A DNA stretch of 40,244 nt from a virus (IMGVR_UViG_3300033145_001682:1-40244), one strand, 5' to 3'. Shown: positions 22,549-31,297, counted from the stretch's first letter. The notes: generated by a model from the letters alone, not told the origin. Made by a program: numbers and translations.

Positions 22549-23091
22549 TTAATTACCGAAGATTACGTCGGCAAACAGCCCTTCGCCCCACTTGCGCGCA
22601 GTCGACTTCTCCACTCTGGCGGGGTCTTCGGGCTGCTTCGACGCCGGTGCAGACTTGGCTACCTGCTGCTTCTGGAGTGCGTCTTTGATCTCGTTGAGCA
22701 CCTGCATTTGGGCCTCCAGAGCCTTCAGGAGTTGGTCTTCGTCTTCGGCCTTCTTCTTCGGCTTCTTCTTGTCGTCTTCTGGCTCAGGGTAGCCGTAGCC
22801 GTATTCTTCTTCGGGTTTCTTCTTCGCCTTGGCCTTGAACTGCACATCAGCATTCAAAAGCTTAGCCAGCGTGTTGAGGGCTTCGACAGCTTCTTCGCCG
22901 AGTTCAACTTCCCCTTCGCTGGCTTCCTTCTTGACCGCTTCAATCACACTCATTGCAGCCTTCTGTAGTTCTTCCAAGTTCACCATCTCCTCATCCTCCT
23001 CCTCGCTCTTTAGTATCAGCCACTTGCGGCCAGTAGCGGGCCTGTCAACAGCGTCAACCTGCTCGATGTCGGCGTCCTTGATCTCCGGCAA
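22549..23091 (-). CDS. Scaffold-like capsid assembly protein
   Basis: The best start is TTG at 23089-23091, nine bases after AGGAGG, giving 180 residues. The N-terminus (IKDADIEQVDAVDRPATGRK) resembles sequences next to XkdF-type proteases. The rest is very acidic or basic and helical: EELQKAAMSVIEAVKKEASE, a KKKPEEEYGYGYPEPEDDKKK linker and LKALEAQMQVLNEIKDALQK. This composition fits a scaffold removed by the prohead protease encoded just upstream. It could instead be an accessory assembly factor. Confidence 0.65.
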   Translation of the reverse strand: MPEIKDADIEQVDAVDRPATGRKWLILKSEEEDEEMVNLEELQKAAMSVIEAVKKEASEGEVELGEEAVEALNTLAKLLNADVQFKAKAKKKPEEEYGYGYPEPEDDKKKPKKKAEDEDQLLKALEAQMQVLNEIKDALQKQQVAKSAPASKQPEDPARVEKSTARKWGEGLFADVIFGN

Positions 23092-23113
23092 ACACGTCCA
23101 CCTCCTTTCCAAG

Positions 23114-26100
23114 TTACTTGACTTTCCGGCCCCAGCCCTGGATGCTGAAGCCGGTAAACTCACCCTTCTTGATGCGTTCCCAGGCTTCAGGCGACCACAC
23201 CACACCCAGGAGCCAGTCGCCGGGCTTTACCTTCTCCCCGTTTACTTCCCATACTGGGCCCCGGTAGATGTAGGACTCAACGACCTCACCTGCGCCTTCC
23301 GTTCCGTCTTTGTGCATCAGTCCGACTCTGCGGTGCTTGAGCAGGTAGTTCCAAGCAGTTTTCTCAAGCTCTTCCGGTGTCATGTAGTCGTCATGGGCGT
23401 CCTTCTCGTTGGCTGGATAAGCTACAGCAAGAGTATAACGGCGTTCCTCTTCGGCCTTAAGGATCTTGGCCAGCTTCGTAACGTCAACTAAGTTGTGTCC
23501 CTTTGCCAGATTGTCAGGGTCTTTCGGCCACACTAGGTAGCGCTGGCCTTTATCGCGTATTTCCTGCACGACTTCATCAAAATCGTGTGTTTTGGCGTAA
23601 GGTCTTTGGTCTTCTGGTCTGGTAAATATCCAGATGCGCTTCTTGCCATTTGCTGGAACATATTGCCACAGGAAACGACCTTTGAGTTTCTGGCCTTCAA
23701 GCCATATCTCCACGGCGTGCTGGCGCGCGAAGCCCAAGCGCCAGGTACCGTGATCTATGGCGAAAAACTTGCTATATTTGCGCGATGTGGAACCGACTCC
23801 GCCAGGTTCTACTACCAACGGCTTATCTAAACCGACCTTTAGCCAGACAGAAGGTCCAAACAGTTTAGGCGCAGACTGTATCTTTTCATCAGGATCGTGC
23901 ATCATGCGGAAGATGCGTAATTCCTCACGGTTCTCCTCCGTTGTGCCTGCGAACAGGCTTATACCCCACCAACCGTCAAAACGGTCGGTGCCCAGGCGCA
24001 GATCGAAGTGTAAGCTGTGGTCTGTTTCAAGCAGTTCTTCCATACTGAGTTTGGTCTCTTCTTCAGTCAATCCGCGCCAGTGGGCATGTAACACAAAAGG
24101 CAACGCCTTTCCGCTTAATGGCATTGCCTCGTGCCAGTTTTCCTCCCAATTGCGGTGAGCAGCTTCACCCCTTGTCTCGTCACCTTCGCCTTCTTCGCCT
24201 CTTTGCTTTTCCACAACTTCTTGCAGCACGCCACCGCGCCTGGCGATGTCAACGACTTGGTTGGCAAAGTATGGCCTGCTTCGGCTTTTGTCCACGTCTA
24301 TAGGCTTAGCACCGAGCCAGTCAAGATGTAAGCCGTCGTCAGCCTGGCGAACGATTATTTCCTCCACTTCAAATGTCACGATGTCTCCAGTCTCAGCTTT
24401 GAACGGCGCATTGAAACTCCAGCCGAGATCTACCACCTTTTGGTCTTCAAACTCCACGATATTAGCGAAGTCGGCATCACCCAGAAGCAAGCCACCCCGA
24501 AAGCCGTAGGTGCCGTTTTTGTTCCGTTTCACATCCAGCACCCATGCTTTGATTTCGACAGCATGTTTTATCTTTGCCATACCGTCCGTGCCTGGCTTAA
24601 GTTCAAACGGCGCAGCAAGGTCCTTGAGAACAATACCTTCGCTTAAATACATACCACCGAGTTTCTCCCAGGCCCGCTTCAGGTCGGCCTTGCTTTCTAT
24701 CTTCATCTGGTCAGTAATGGCGAAGTGCTTGTCGCCCTTGAGATACTTGTCGTAGAACTCTTCCAGCAGCTTACGCCTTTCGGCGAACGGTTTTTCGTGC
24801 ACGTCGCCACCCTTCTCATCCCAATAAAGCAAATCAAAGACCGTAACCTTTGGGTAAGCATCCTCTGGAAGCTCTGGCTTATCGGCAGTCAGAGTCATCA
24901 GCTTGATGCGTGGCCAGGGCTTGCCATCCTGCTCTACTCCGACGTTGGCATCTAGGATAAAATCAGCGTCAATCTTTTGCAGTGCTTCAGTTATTTCCGG
25001 CAACTGCTTGTTGCGTTCCTTCTGGCTATCTTCAAAGAAGATGCTCACCCTATCCCCGGCTTTCTGTAGGCAGGATCTGAATCCATTAAGCTTCTCCTCA
25101 GCCACTACACCATTCGGCAGGTGTTTCTTTACCCAGGGCCAGATTTCATCCGGCGAAAACGCTTCTGTCTGGGCGTGGTAAAGCTTCATCGCCGGTTTCT
25201 GCATCGGGAAGCGGGCGATAGGTTTCAATTCTCTCTTCTCGATTTGTTCGGGTTTCCGTAGGACACCGCGCACATAGACCAGATCCCCATGCTCAATCTC
25301 TTCCAGCTCCTCTACCTCGAACCTGGGCCTGTTCTCTAACAGGTTGTCCTGCGTCCAGAAGTAGAAGCTAGATTTATTCCAGAAACTGCGATGTCCAGGA
25401 TGGGCAAATGCCCCTTCACCCCTAGTGCTGGGGACCTCAAACACGAATTTCCCGCCAGGTTTGAGCACACGCCAGATCTCGCTCATAATGGCTTCTTTAT
25501 CGCTTAAGTGCTCCAACACATGCCATGCCCTAATTTCGTCGGCATAATTATCTGGCAACGGTATGCCTTGCTCTAAGTCTGCTACAATGTCAACTTCAGG
25601 GTAATTTTGCTTATCAATGCCTAGATACCCTTCAGGCTTATTGTTTCCGCACCCTAAATCGACCCTAATAGCGTCGGTTTTAGATACAAATTCTAGTCCT
25701 TTGCGTGGTCTCAGCACCAAGTCATACAAAGGCACATAGGCTTGGTCTTTCGCAAGGTGCGGACCCTGAGAATTGAAGAGCAGGTGCAGTTTTTTGCCCT
25801 GCTTGTCCGGGTCAATTAATTTCCTGATGAGCAGGTAAAGGCTCTCTTTCTGGCCTTTAGAGAGCCTCTCTTCGTCTTCGCGCACCAAAACGTCTATGTC
25901 GTTCGGCTCCTCGCTCTTCACTGCCGAACCGACGAGACTGACATAAGCAGGCACAAGTACTTGGTCGTCGACTATCTTGAGACGCTCTTCCAGCCAATCA
26001 GAAGCACCCTTCATCAGCTTTTCTGATTGCTCGTCTAGTTCATCGTGGGGATTGTGGTTCATGCCGCGCCTCTTCATCTCCTCGACAACCCACACGTGTT

Positions 26101-26257
26101 GTTGAAAGCCGCGATATTCAGTTGCTTCACCACGTGCCTTTGCCGCGCCGTAAAGCTGGTGAAGGCGACGGTGCAGGTTGAGCAGTTCTTCATCAGATAA
26201 TTGGCTAATTTCTTTACTCGTCATATTGAAAATATCGTGAACTTTCTCGATACTCAT
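23114..26257 (-). CDS. Giant fusion: nucleotidyltransferase - SAM methyltransferase - DNA ligase - LigD-like phosphoesterase - XkdF prohead protease
   Basis: 1047 residues, ATG at 26255-26257 with GGAGGAC upstream, one uninterrupted frame. Residues 1-95 are helical. About 100-185 is a minimal nucleotidyltransferase (G110-S111, D120-x-D122). About 197-335 is a class I methyltransferase (VDLGCGNN 199-206, LGID 212-215, WHVLEHLS 245-252, RVLKPGG 263-269). About 345-655 is an ATP-dependent ligase: motif I EEKLNGFR with candidate Lys389, VFDLLYWD 473-480, SEGIVLKD 539-546, AKIKHAVEIKAW 561-572, then an OB-like part. About 715-905 resembles the LigD 3'-phosphoesterase (DHSLHFDLRLG 746-756; LEGQKLKGRF 853-862). 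Residues 938-1047 are XkdF/S78_2-like (His982, Ser1038 in FSIQG). It occupies the prohead-protease slot. Activities are inferred. Confidence 0.85.
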   Translation of the reverse strand: MSIEKVHDIFNMTSKEISQLSDEELLNLHRRLHQLYGAAKARGEATEYRGFQQHVWVVEEMKRRGMNHNPHDELDEQSEKLMKGASDWLEERLKIVDDQVLVPAYVSLVGSAVKSEEPNDIDVLVREDEERLSKGQKESLYLLIRKLIDPDKQGKKLHLLFNSQGPHLAKDQAYVPLYDLVLRPRKGLEFVSKTDAIRVDLGCGNNKPEGYLGIDKQNYPEVDIVADLEQGIPLPDNYADEIRAWHVLEHLSDKEAIMSEIWRVLKPGGKFVFEVPSTRGEGAFAHPGHRSFWNKSSFYFWTQDNLLENRPRFEVEELEEIEHGDLVYVRGVLRKPEQIEKRELKPIARFPMQKPAMKLYHAQTEAFSPDEIWPWVKKHLPNGVVAEEKLNGFRSCLQKAGDRVSIFFEDSQKERNKQLPEITEALQKIDADFILDANVGVEQDGKPWPRIKLMTLTADKPELPEDAYPKVTVFDLLYWDEKGGDVHEKPFAERRKLLEEFYDKYLKGDKHFAITDQMKIESKADLKRAWEKLGGMYLSEGIVLKDLAAPFELKPGTDGMAKIKHAVEIKAWVLDVKRNKNGTYGFRGGLLLGDADFANIVEFEDQKVVDLGWSFNAPFKAETGDIVTFEVEEIIVRQADDGLHLDWLGAKPIDVDKSRSRPYFANQVVDIARRGGVLQEVVEKQRGEEGEGDETRGEAAHRNWEENWHEAMPLSGKALPFVLHAHWRGLTEEETKLSMEELLETDHSLHFDLRLGTDRFDGWWGISLFAGTTEENREELRIFRMMHDPDEKIQSAPKLFGPSVWLKVGLDKPLVVEPGGVGSTSRKYSKFFAIDHGTWRLGFARQHAVEIWLEGQKLKGRFLWQYVPANGKKRIWIFTRPEDQRPYAKTHDFDEVVQEIRDKGQRYLVWPKDPDNLAKGHNLVDVTKLAKILKAEEERRYTLAVAYPANEKDAHDDYMTPEELEKTAWNYLLKHRRVGLMHKDGTEGAGEVVESYIYRGPVWEVNGEKVKPGDWLLGVVWSPEAWERIKKGEFTGFSIQGWGRKVK

Positions 26258-26261
26258 CGGC

Positions 26262-26816
26262 TTAGTCCTCCACGATGATGAATTTCAGCATCACATTGGC
26301 CTGCGCAGTCCCGTCGTTGGTGATTGATATTAAGTAATCCTCGTTTGGCTTGAGGCGCAGTGGAACCTGGGCCAGGAGTTGTTCACCACCTGCTCCCTTG
26401 AAGCTAACTGTCCCGCCTGCATAAAACTCATCGATCTGCGTGGCACCAGTAACATCAACGTTAGTGGGATCTGAGTATGCAACTACTGACGAAGCGCTAG
26501 GGCTTTCACGGTTGCGGTTGATTAGCGCAACCGGTGTCACTCCATCGGCCAGGCTTGGGTCCTCATGCATCTTCAGCGTTATTTTCTCGCTGTCTGTGGC
26601 CACCGTCTCAACCCAGAAACATACAGGGTTTTCGCCGATTTTTAGCTGCATGTAAGCAGTAGCGCCGACATCCAGCATATACTTTGCAGTTCCAGTATAA
26701 GCCTTGCCTTGCATAAGTAGTTTGCTGAATACTGGCAGATACACAAATGCCTGGCGCACTGCGTCAAACCCGGCCTGCCCTCTGGCTAAATCGTCGGCCC
26801 ATTCCCAGAAGCCCAT
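26262..26816 (-). CDS. Hypothetical head-module protein (184 aa)
   Basis: The ATG at 26814-26816 is preferred (AAAGGAG nine bases upstream); an ATG three codons earlier overlaps the ribosome binding site. The N-terminal 40 residues are helical (ALWEW-like, DDLARGQAGFDAVRQAF). The rest is a predicted beta-sandwich ending in LRLKPNEDYLISITNDGTA and VMLKFIIVED. This C-terminal pattern occurs in phage head or fibre accessory proteins, but I cannot assign a family. It sits between the minor head gene and the fused protease, so a virion component is likely. Confidence 0.6.
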   Translation of the reverse strand: MGFWEWADDLARGQAGFDAVRQAFVYLPVFSKLLMQGKAYTGTAKYMLDVGATAYMQLKIGENPVCFWVETVATDSEKITLKMHEDPSLADGVTPVALINRNRESPSASSVVAYSDPTNVDVTGATQIDEFYAGGTVSFKGAGGEQLLAQVPLRLKPNEDYLISITNDGTAQANVMLKFIIVED

Positions 26817-26840
26817 AGCCACCATCTCCTTTTAGCGCCA

Positions 26841-27611
26841 TCATAGCGCTGGCAGTTCAGGAGCCTTCAAATATGAAACCGTGCACCTGCAACGTGGGTG
26901 CGACGGGGCGTGCATGTTACCATCCTGAAACGGCGTCCTGATTGGTATTGCCCCCTGTGCTGAGTTAGCACGGCAGATAGGGCAAACCCTTGCGTCCCCA
27001 ACGTTGATCCAGACTTTATACTGCAGGCCACCAGCAACAGACGTGGCGTAGGTCATCGTCTCAGTAGCTCTGGCCCACTCAGTCCAGGCAATAACCTCGG
27101 CGCGCTCTTTGGAAACCTCGGCCCATTCGCGGCGTATCCTCTTGGCAAAATCCCACTGGTCTTCGCCTGCCAGCATAGCTTCAGCAAGAAGTTTCCTAAG
27201 CCTCTCTTTGAGTGTGTCTGGTATGCCAACTATAAAGGGCATAGTATTGCGCACCGCTTCCTCAAACACAGAACGCGCAAAAACTTCATCGAAGCCGCGC
27301 ACCATCGCCTGTGCCAGTTCCAGTTTCGCCGCCTCTTCCCAAAGCTGGGTCACCATCTCCACCGTCACATCGAATGCAGAAATAAGGTCTTCCGGCAATT
27401 CCTCTTCACGGGCATCCTTGCGCAAGCGGAAGAACTTTTCCCAGGGATAATCAATGACCTTCTCCGCTATCGCCTGCTGCAACCTTCTTTGCCAGGCGCG
27501 CCTCAGTTTCGCCTGGTCTTTTTGCTTTTTCTTCGCCAGGACTTGCTCGACAGCCCACAGCAGCCTGTTTGACTTCCAGAACTCACTCTCTTCCGGTATC
27601 GGGTGATACAT
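26841..27611 (-). CDS. Minor head protein (Mu gpF / SPP1 gp7-like)
   Basis: 256 residues, overlapping the portal gene by 29 bp. The C-terminal 130 residues contain the Mu-F signature: KERAEVIAWTEWARATETMT, WINVGDARVCPICRANSAQG and HPRCRCTVSYL, with the conserved Cys and His residues. The N-terminal half is helical and basic. Proteins of this family bind the portal and are needed for infective capsids. Confidence 0.88.
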   Translation of the reverse strand: MYHPIPEESEFWKSNRLLWAVEQVLAKKKQKDQAKLRRAWQRRLQQAIAEKVIDYPWEKFFRLRKDAREEELPEDLISAFDVTVEMVTQLWEEAAKLELAQAMVRGFDEVFARSVFEEAVRNTMPFIVGIPDTLKERLRKLLAEAMLAGEDQWDFAKRIRREWAEVSKERAEVIAWTEWARATETMTYATSVAGGLQYKVWINVGDARVCPICRANSAQGAIPIRTPFQDGNMHAPSHPRCRCTVSYLKAPELPAL

Positions 27612-28974
27612 CCTCCACCGCCACCGCCTTCAGTGCTTCTCTCAGTTCATGCAACAAGTCAACAGCCTTCCTCAATTGCGGTTCGGTTATCTCCTGACCG
27701 CGATAATAGAACGCGTCCAGTGCGGGGTCTTCTGCAGGTTCCAGACCAAGCTCCGCCCTGGCCTCGTTCGGGGTCATCAGACCAACTTCAACGGCTTTGG
27801 TCGCCACCTCAAGTGAGAGTTCGGTCTCTTCCCAGTCAAGGTCTTCAAGTTGCCAACGCCATCCTTGGAGATTGAAACCCTGTGGCCCAAATAGCGTCTT
27901 GTTTAGCCGATCTTCCAAAACTGTCTGCAACGGCTCGACAACACCGTGCCGGTAAGCCTGCAACATTTCTCTTGCCGCAGAGCCGCCTAAACTCCCCAGC
28001 AACGCCCAGCCAACACGATAAGGCGGAACCGAATGCGCCATGAGTATAGTCTTGATCAGGTCCTCCCGACGCTTCAGGAAATGGCCTTCGCGTATGTCTG
28101 GGTTGATCTTCTCTACCGCTACTTCAACAGTCTTGGGCAACCCAAGCACCAGCGTCGAGTGGTATTTTGTCACCGCATTGTGCAGTTCCGTCGTTATCTC
28201 CTGCACATACCGCTGGGCCATCTCCGGAGTATCCGTCCTCAGCACCATAAGCCTGCCGACTGTTCCACTGCTCTCAAAGAACGCCAGGCTATAGTCGCGT
28301 ATGGCATTGTATTCCGCAATCGACGCCAGACAAGAGATCCAGTGCGGCACCCCATATCGCGAACGCGACGAATAGCGTGTGAAGAAAATCACCTCGCTGG
28401 CGTCTTGGTCGCCATCCTCCCACTTACCGTTAAGCGGATTCAAACGTGCTTCTACTCCAAAACGCTTAAAGTAGCGGAACTGTCCGTTCTTGTGCTGGAC
28501 AAACACGTCCGGGTCCTTCGTAAGCCGTATTGTGTAGGCTGGCATCGGGTAGATTGCGCCGATGTTGCCGTCTTCGTCCCTTACCACTTCCCAGGCAGAC
28601 CAGCCGATTGCCAACTGCTCCCATGCTGCTTGATAGAGCAGTTCCCCAAACGTATACTGCGGGGAAAGGTCATCGAGCATCTTCTCCACAGCGTCCTTAA
28701 CGTCCGAGTCCGCGTCTTCGTCTTCTGCCACAAAGAACCACCCACGTCCGACAGCATCAGTTGCTACCGCGTGCAGGGCAGCAGAGTGTATTTCATTCGT
28801 CTCAGCCAGAACCATCAGCTTCTGCGGGTTGTATGGCGGCTCGATCGCAAAGCCAAGCGTATACAACTGCTCAAAAGCGTCAGGTAACTGCTTTGATGCT
28901 GGCTGCGAGGCTACAGCCTTGGCGATGATCTCCTTGTTATCTTTTCGCTTCAGTATCCGGTCTAAGAGTGCCAT
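27583..28974 (-). CDS. Portal protein (PBSX XkdE-like)
   Basis: 463 residues. Portal features: FAIEPPYNPQKLMVLAETNE, LLYQAAWEQLAIGWSAWEVV, IFFTRYSSRSRYGVPHWISC, and a helical crown region LEVATKAVEVGLMTPNEARAEL. The combination with an XtmB-like terminase and an XkdF domain resembles the PBSX head module. It overlaps the large terminase gene by 13 bp. Twelve subunits form the DNA entry ring. Confidence 0.9.
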   Translation of the reverse strand: MALLDRILKRKDNKEIIAKAVASQPASKQLPDAFEQLYTLGFAIEPPYNPQKLMVLAETNEIHSAALHAVATDAVGRGWFFVAEDEDADSDVKDAVEKMLDDLSPQYTFGELLYQAAWEQLAIGWSAWEVVRDEDGNIGAIYPMPAYTIRLTKDPDVFVQHKNGQFRYFKRFGVEARLNPLNGKWEDGDQDASEVIFFTRYSSRSRYGVPHWISCLASIAEYNAIRDYSLAFFESSGTVGRLMVLRTDTPEMAQRYVQEITTELHNAVTKYHSTLVLGLPKTVEVAVEKINPDIREGHFLKRREDLIKTILMAHSVPPYRVGWALLGSLGGSAAREMLQAYRHGVVEPLQTVLEDRLNKTLFGPQGFNLQGWRWQLEDLDWEETELSLEVATKAVEVGLMTPNEARAELGLEPAEDPALDAFYYRGQEITEPQLRKAVDLLHELREALKAVAVEDVSPDTGRE

Positions 28975-30182
28975 CTCAAAACCCCCGTCACAGGCGTCCA
29001 GTCGGCTCTGCTGACTGCGCCCATAATCGCGTAGCGGAGTGCGTCCGCGATGTGGTCGTCACGCTTAAGCGGCTTGTCTTCGCCACGTTCCTGCGCCTTT
29101 TTATCCCACACGTAGGAATAAAACTGGCTGATTGTCTTTTCGCATTTTCGGTAAACAAAAAGCCGGTCGCTGCCCAGCAACCGGCTCACGGTAGCGATTC
29201 CTTCGAGGACCTCACTGTTAGCTTCCTGCACTTGAGAAACCCCTTCCGCCCTAAATTGCTCGATTAACACCTGGGCCGAAGGGTCAACATAGACAGTAGC
29301 GGGAATTATATCCCCAATCCAGTCAAGGAAATCTTTTACGTATTTGTCAACCGTTTTAGCCCCCGCTTGGCGTCCTTCGTGGAAGTATTCCTTAATCACG
29401 TAATAAGTGCCCTGCTTTACTCCGATAAGCAGGAACACCGTGGGGTTCTGCATCCCGAAGTCAACACCGACAACATAGCGCTCAAACTTGTCAGGGAGTG
29501 CATCAACAACGTGCCTGTTTTCGTCAAACATATCGTAGACAACGCCTTCAGCCGCTACCCACTCGCCCAGCACAAAACGCTTGTAAAACAAACCGCTGTA
29601 GGTCTTGCGCAGGAATTCTACATAATCGGTTGGTAGAAATGGGCTATCTTCTAACTGGAAACGCTCGATGTAATAACCTTTTTCGCCAGCACCCTGCACG
29701 TAATCTTGGTAGAGCCAGTGGTAAGGCGAATCTGGGTTCGTGGTGCCGAATATCTTTGCGTTTTCGCCACTGTTTCTGGCAAGTATCTGCTCAAAAACGC
29801 TTTGCGGATAAGTCGTTATCTCATCCAGCAGCGCCCCATAAAGCGTCAAGCCCCGAATACGAGTCTCGCTTTTCTCATCGTTTGCTCCCAAGATATATAC
29901 CTTATGGCCCAAGAAATTCATTTCGTCACGGGTCATCAAATATTCGTATGAGTTTTCCCCGAGATACTGCCTGAAAATCGGTATAACGTTGCGCCTCACT
30001 GTGTCCCTTGTTTTGCCGAAGATGGCGAACTGCTTCGGTTCGGTAAAGCGCATCATGTGTAACAAGAAGGCAATTGTTGCCGCAACAGTTTTGCCGCTCC
30101 GCACAGAGCCTACCGCGATGTTAAATTTCCTCGTCGCCTTCCTGATAAATGTCTTCTGCTTCTGGCTGAAGGCTATCGACAA
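28962..30182 (-). CDS. terL: Terminase large subunit (XtmB-like)
   Basis: 406 residues. The ATPase domain has Walker A GSVRSGKT (25-32) and Walker B LYGALLDE with Asp120-Glu121. The RNase H-like nuclease domain has acidic residues Asp241 (VGVDFG), Asp300 (VYVDPS) and Asp376/Asp380 (DDHIAD). It powers DNA packaging and cuts the concatemer. It starts inside the last 62 bp of the small terminase gene. The residue pattern is intact, so it should be active. Confidence 0.93.
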   Translation of the reverse strand: MSIAFSQKQKTFIRKATRKFNIAVGSVRSGKTVAATIAFLLHMMRFTEPKQFAIFGKTRDTVRRNVIPIFRQYLGENSYEYLMTRDEMNFLGHKVYILGANDEKSETRIRGLTLYGALLDEITTYPQSVFEQILARNSGENAKIFGTTNPDSPYHWLYQDYVQGAGEKGYYIERFQLEDSPFLPTDYVEFLRKTYSGLFYKRFVLGEWVAAEGVVYDMFDENRHVVDALPDKFERYVVGVDFGMQNPTVFLLIGVKQGTYYVIKEYFHEGRQAGAKTVDKYVKDFLDWIGDIIPATVYVDPSAQVLIEQFRAEGVSQVQEANSEVLEGIATVSRLLGSDRLFVYRKCEKTISQFYSYVWDKKAQERGEDKPLKRDDHIADALRYAIMGAVSRADWTPVTGVLRWHS

Positions 30183-30666
30183 TTTCCTTCACCTTCTGCA
30201 ATAGGCCTTTCGTGTTCTCTTCGTTTGATTTCTCGTCTAAACCCAGCGCCTTTCTCTGCCCTTCCTGCACCATCTTCAGGACGCTGGCAGCTTTCTCCAG
30301 GGCATAGGGATTGAGTTTCCCTCTCTGGCTTACGAAGTGGTTCTGAAAATCTTTCAACGCCCAGCGCACTATATTTAAAAACCCACCCCATGCCTCGAGG
30401 TGAGCCAAATTCCAATCAATCTCCCGCTTAATTTGTCCCTCTATAACGCCCTCAATAATTTTGCTCCTTTTTTGCTCCTCTTTTGCTCCTTTTTCCTTAT
30501 CCCACCCTTTAGTTTTCTCTCGAAAATTCCCGTTATATTTCAGGCCCTCGCGCTCAGCAAACTCGCGAAGACTCTTATAGTCCCCTAGCAAAAACTTCTG
30601 ACGTAACGCTTCCCAGTCATATCGGTCATATCGCCTCCGAGCCATCACCTCCCACCACCCAATCAC
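30121..30666 (-). CDS. terS: Terminase small subunit-like protein
   Basis: 181 residues from a GTG at 30664-30666; the ATG seven codons later (MARRRYDR) is too close to its GGAGGTG. The N-terminal 60 residues include an HTH-like segment (EALRQKFLLGDYKSLREFA, then EREGLKYNG). A coiled coil and an acidic C-terminus follow. Its position directly before terL, with a 62-bp overlap, supports the assignment, although the family is divergent. It recognises the packaging site. Confidence 0.8.
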   Translation of the reverse strand: MIGWWEVMARRRYDRYDWEALRQKFLLGDYKSLREFAEREGLKYNGNFREKTKGWDKEKGAKEEQKRSKIIEGVIEGQIKREIDWNLAHLEAWGGFLNIVRWALKDFQNHFVSQRGKLNPYALEKAASVLKMVQEGQRKALGLDEKSNEENTKGLLQKVKEIVDSLQPEAEDIYQEGDEEI

Positions 30667-30672
30667 CTCGCC

Positions 30673-30852
30673 TTATTCCAACGGCTCAACCGTTACCTTA
30701 AACGCCTTCCCCGCCAATAACAGCAGCTTTATCGCCTGCGCCACGTCCGTGCCAGGCACGTCAAGTTTAATCCTGGCGCCGTCGCCTTGGCCATGCACAC
30801 TCACTGCTGATTGTATTGGCGGAAGGCTGGCAGTGAAAGTGATTTTCTCCAT
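30673..30852 (-). CDS. Small hypothetical protein before the terminase genes (59 aa)
   Basis: ATG at 30850-30852 with GGAAGGGGTCTGAGC upstream, TAA at 30673. The protein is small and beta-rich (MEKITFTASLPPIQSAVSVH, IKLDVPGTDVAQAIKLLLLA, FKVTVEPLE). It ends 7 bp before the terminase small subunit start. No family recognised. Good spacing and codon use support a real gene. Confidence 0.65.
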   Translation of the reverse strand: MEKITFTASLPPIQSAVSVHGQGDGARIKLDVPGTDVAQAIKLLLLAGKAFKVTVEPLE

Positions 30853-30866
30853 GCTCAGACCCCTTC

Positions 30867-31097
30867 CTACCAGCCCCTAATTACAGGCTTTAGTGGATTA
30901 TCTATTAAGTTAATCTTCTTTTTCGCGTCGTCATCCGCGTGACTACCACACAGCTTTTTGCTTTCCTCCGCTATTTCTCTAAGAAGCAGCACCGTTTTCT
31001 TCAACTCGTCATTGATTGCTTGAATCTCTTTTAGCACTGTCAAGCCACCATCTAGTTTTATTGAGAGAACCAGATTACCAATATCCTTAATGTCCAC
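30867..31097 (-). CDS. Small coiled-coil hypothetical protein (76 aa)
   Basis: ATG start with AAAGGAGTGACACTGTGG upstream. Mainly helical (LTVLKEIQAINDELKKTVLL, REIAEESKKL), followed by a short basic tail. It opens the packaging operon, just downstream of the tRNA-Trp region. Function unknown. Confidence 0.65.
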   Translation of the reverse strand: MDIKDIGNLVLSIKLDGGLTVLKEIQAINDELKKTVLLLREIAEESKKLCGSHADDDAKKKINLIDNPLKPVIRGW

Positions 31098-31130
31098 AGT
31101 GTCACTCCTTTACTCTGTTAAGTACGAAAG

Positions 31131-31197
31131 CCGCCCTACACATCATCGCCTGCGACATGAGTCGCAAGACTCATGCAGTAGCGGCCAACGGGCTAAG
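31131..31197. ncRNA. Structured element with two strong hairpins downstream of tRNA-Trp
   Basis: CATGAGTC-GCAA-GACTCATG (31157-31176) is a perfect 8-bp hairpin with a GNRA-type loop on the + strand. AACGGGC-TAA-GCCCGTT (about 31187-31203) is a perfect 7-bp hairpin. Nothing protein-coding spans them. There is no T-run, so they are not ordinary terminators. The combination recalls HEARO/IscB omegaRNA scaffolds, but I cannot confirm that by eye. Coordinates are approximate. Confidence 0.35.
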
Positions 31198-31217
31198 CCC
31201 GTTAATTCTCATTTAAT

Positions 31218-31297
31218 TGGCGAGGGAGGTAGGACTTGAACCCACACACCAGCCCGGGATCTGGAGTCCCGCGCTCTACCAGTTGAGCTACTCCCTC
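31218..31297 (-). tRNA. tRNA-Trp (anticodon CCA), CCA end encoded
   Basis: Acceptor GAGGGAG/CTCCCTC, D-stem GCTC/GAGC, anticodon stem CGGGA/TCCCG with loop CTCCAGA (anticodon CCA), T-stem GTGGG/CCTAC with loop TTCAAGT, discriminator G and genomic CCA. The variable region is 9 bases, longer than the usual 4-5. All stems pair, so it is probably functional. It lies between the late regulator and the packaging genes. Confidence 0.9.

Noticed and set aside
28033-28887. 284-codon rightward ORF opposite the portal gene
   Set aside because: Antisense of a well-supported portal gene, with no ribosome binding site or known domain.
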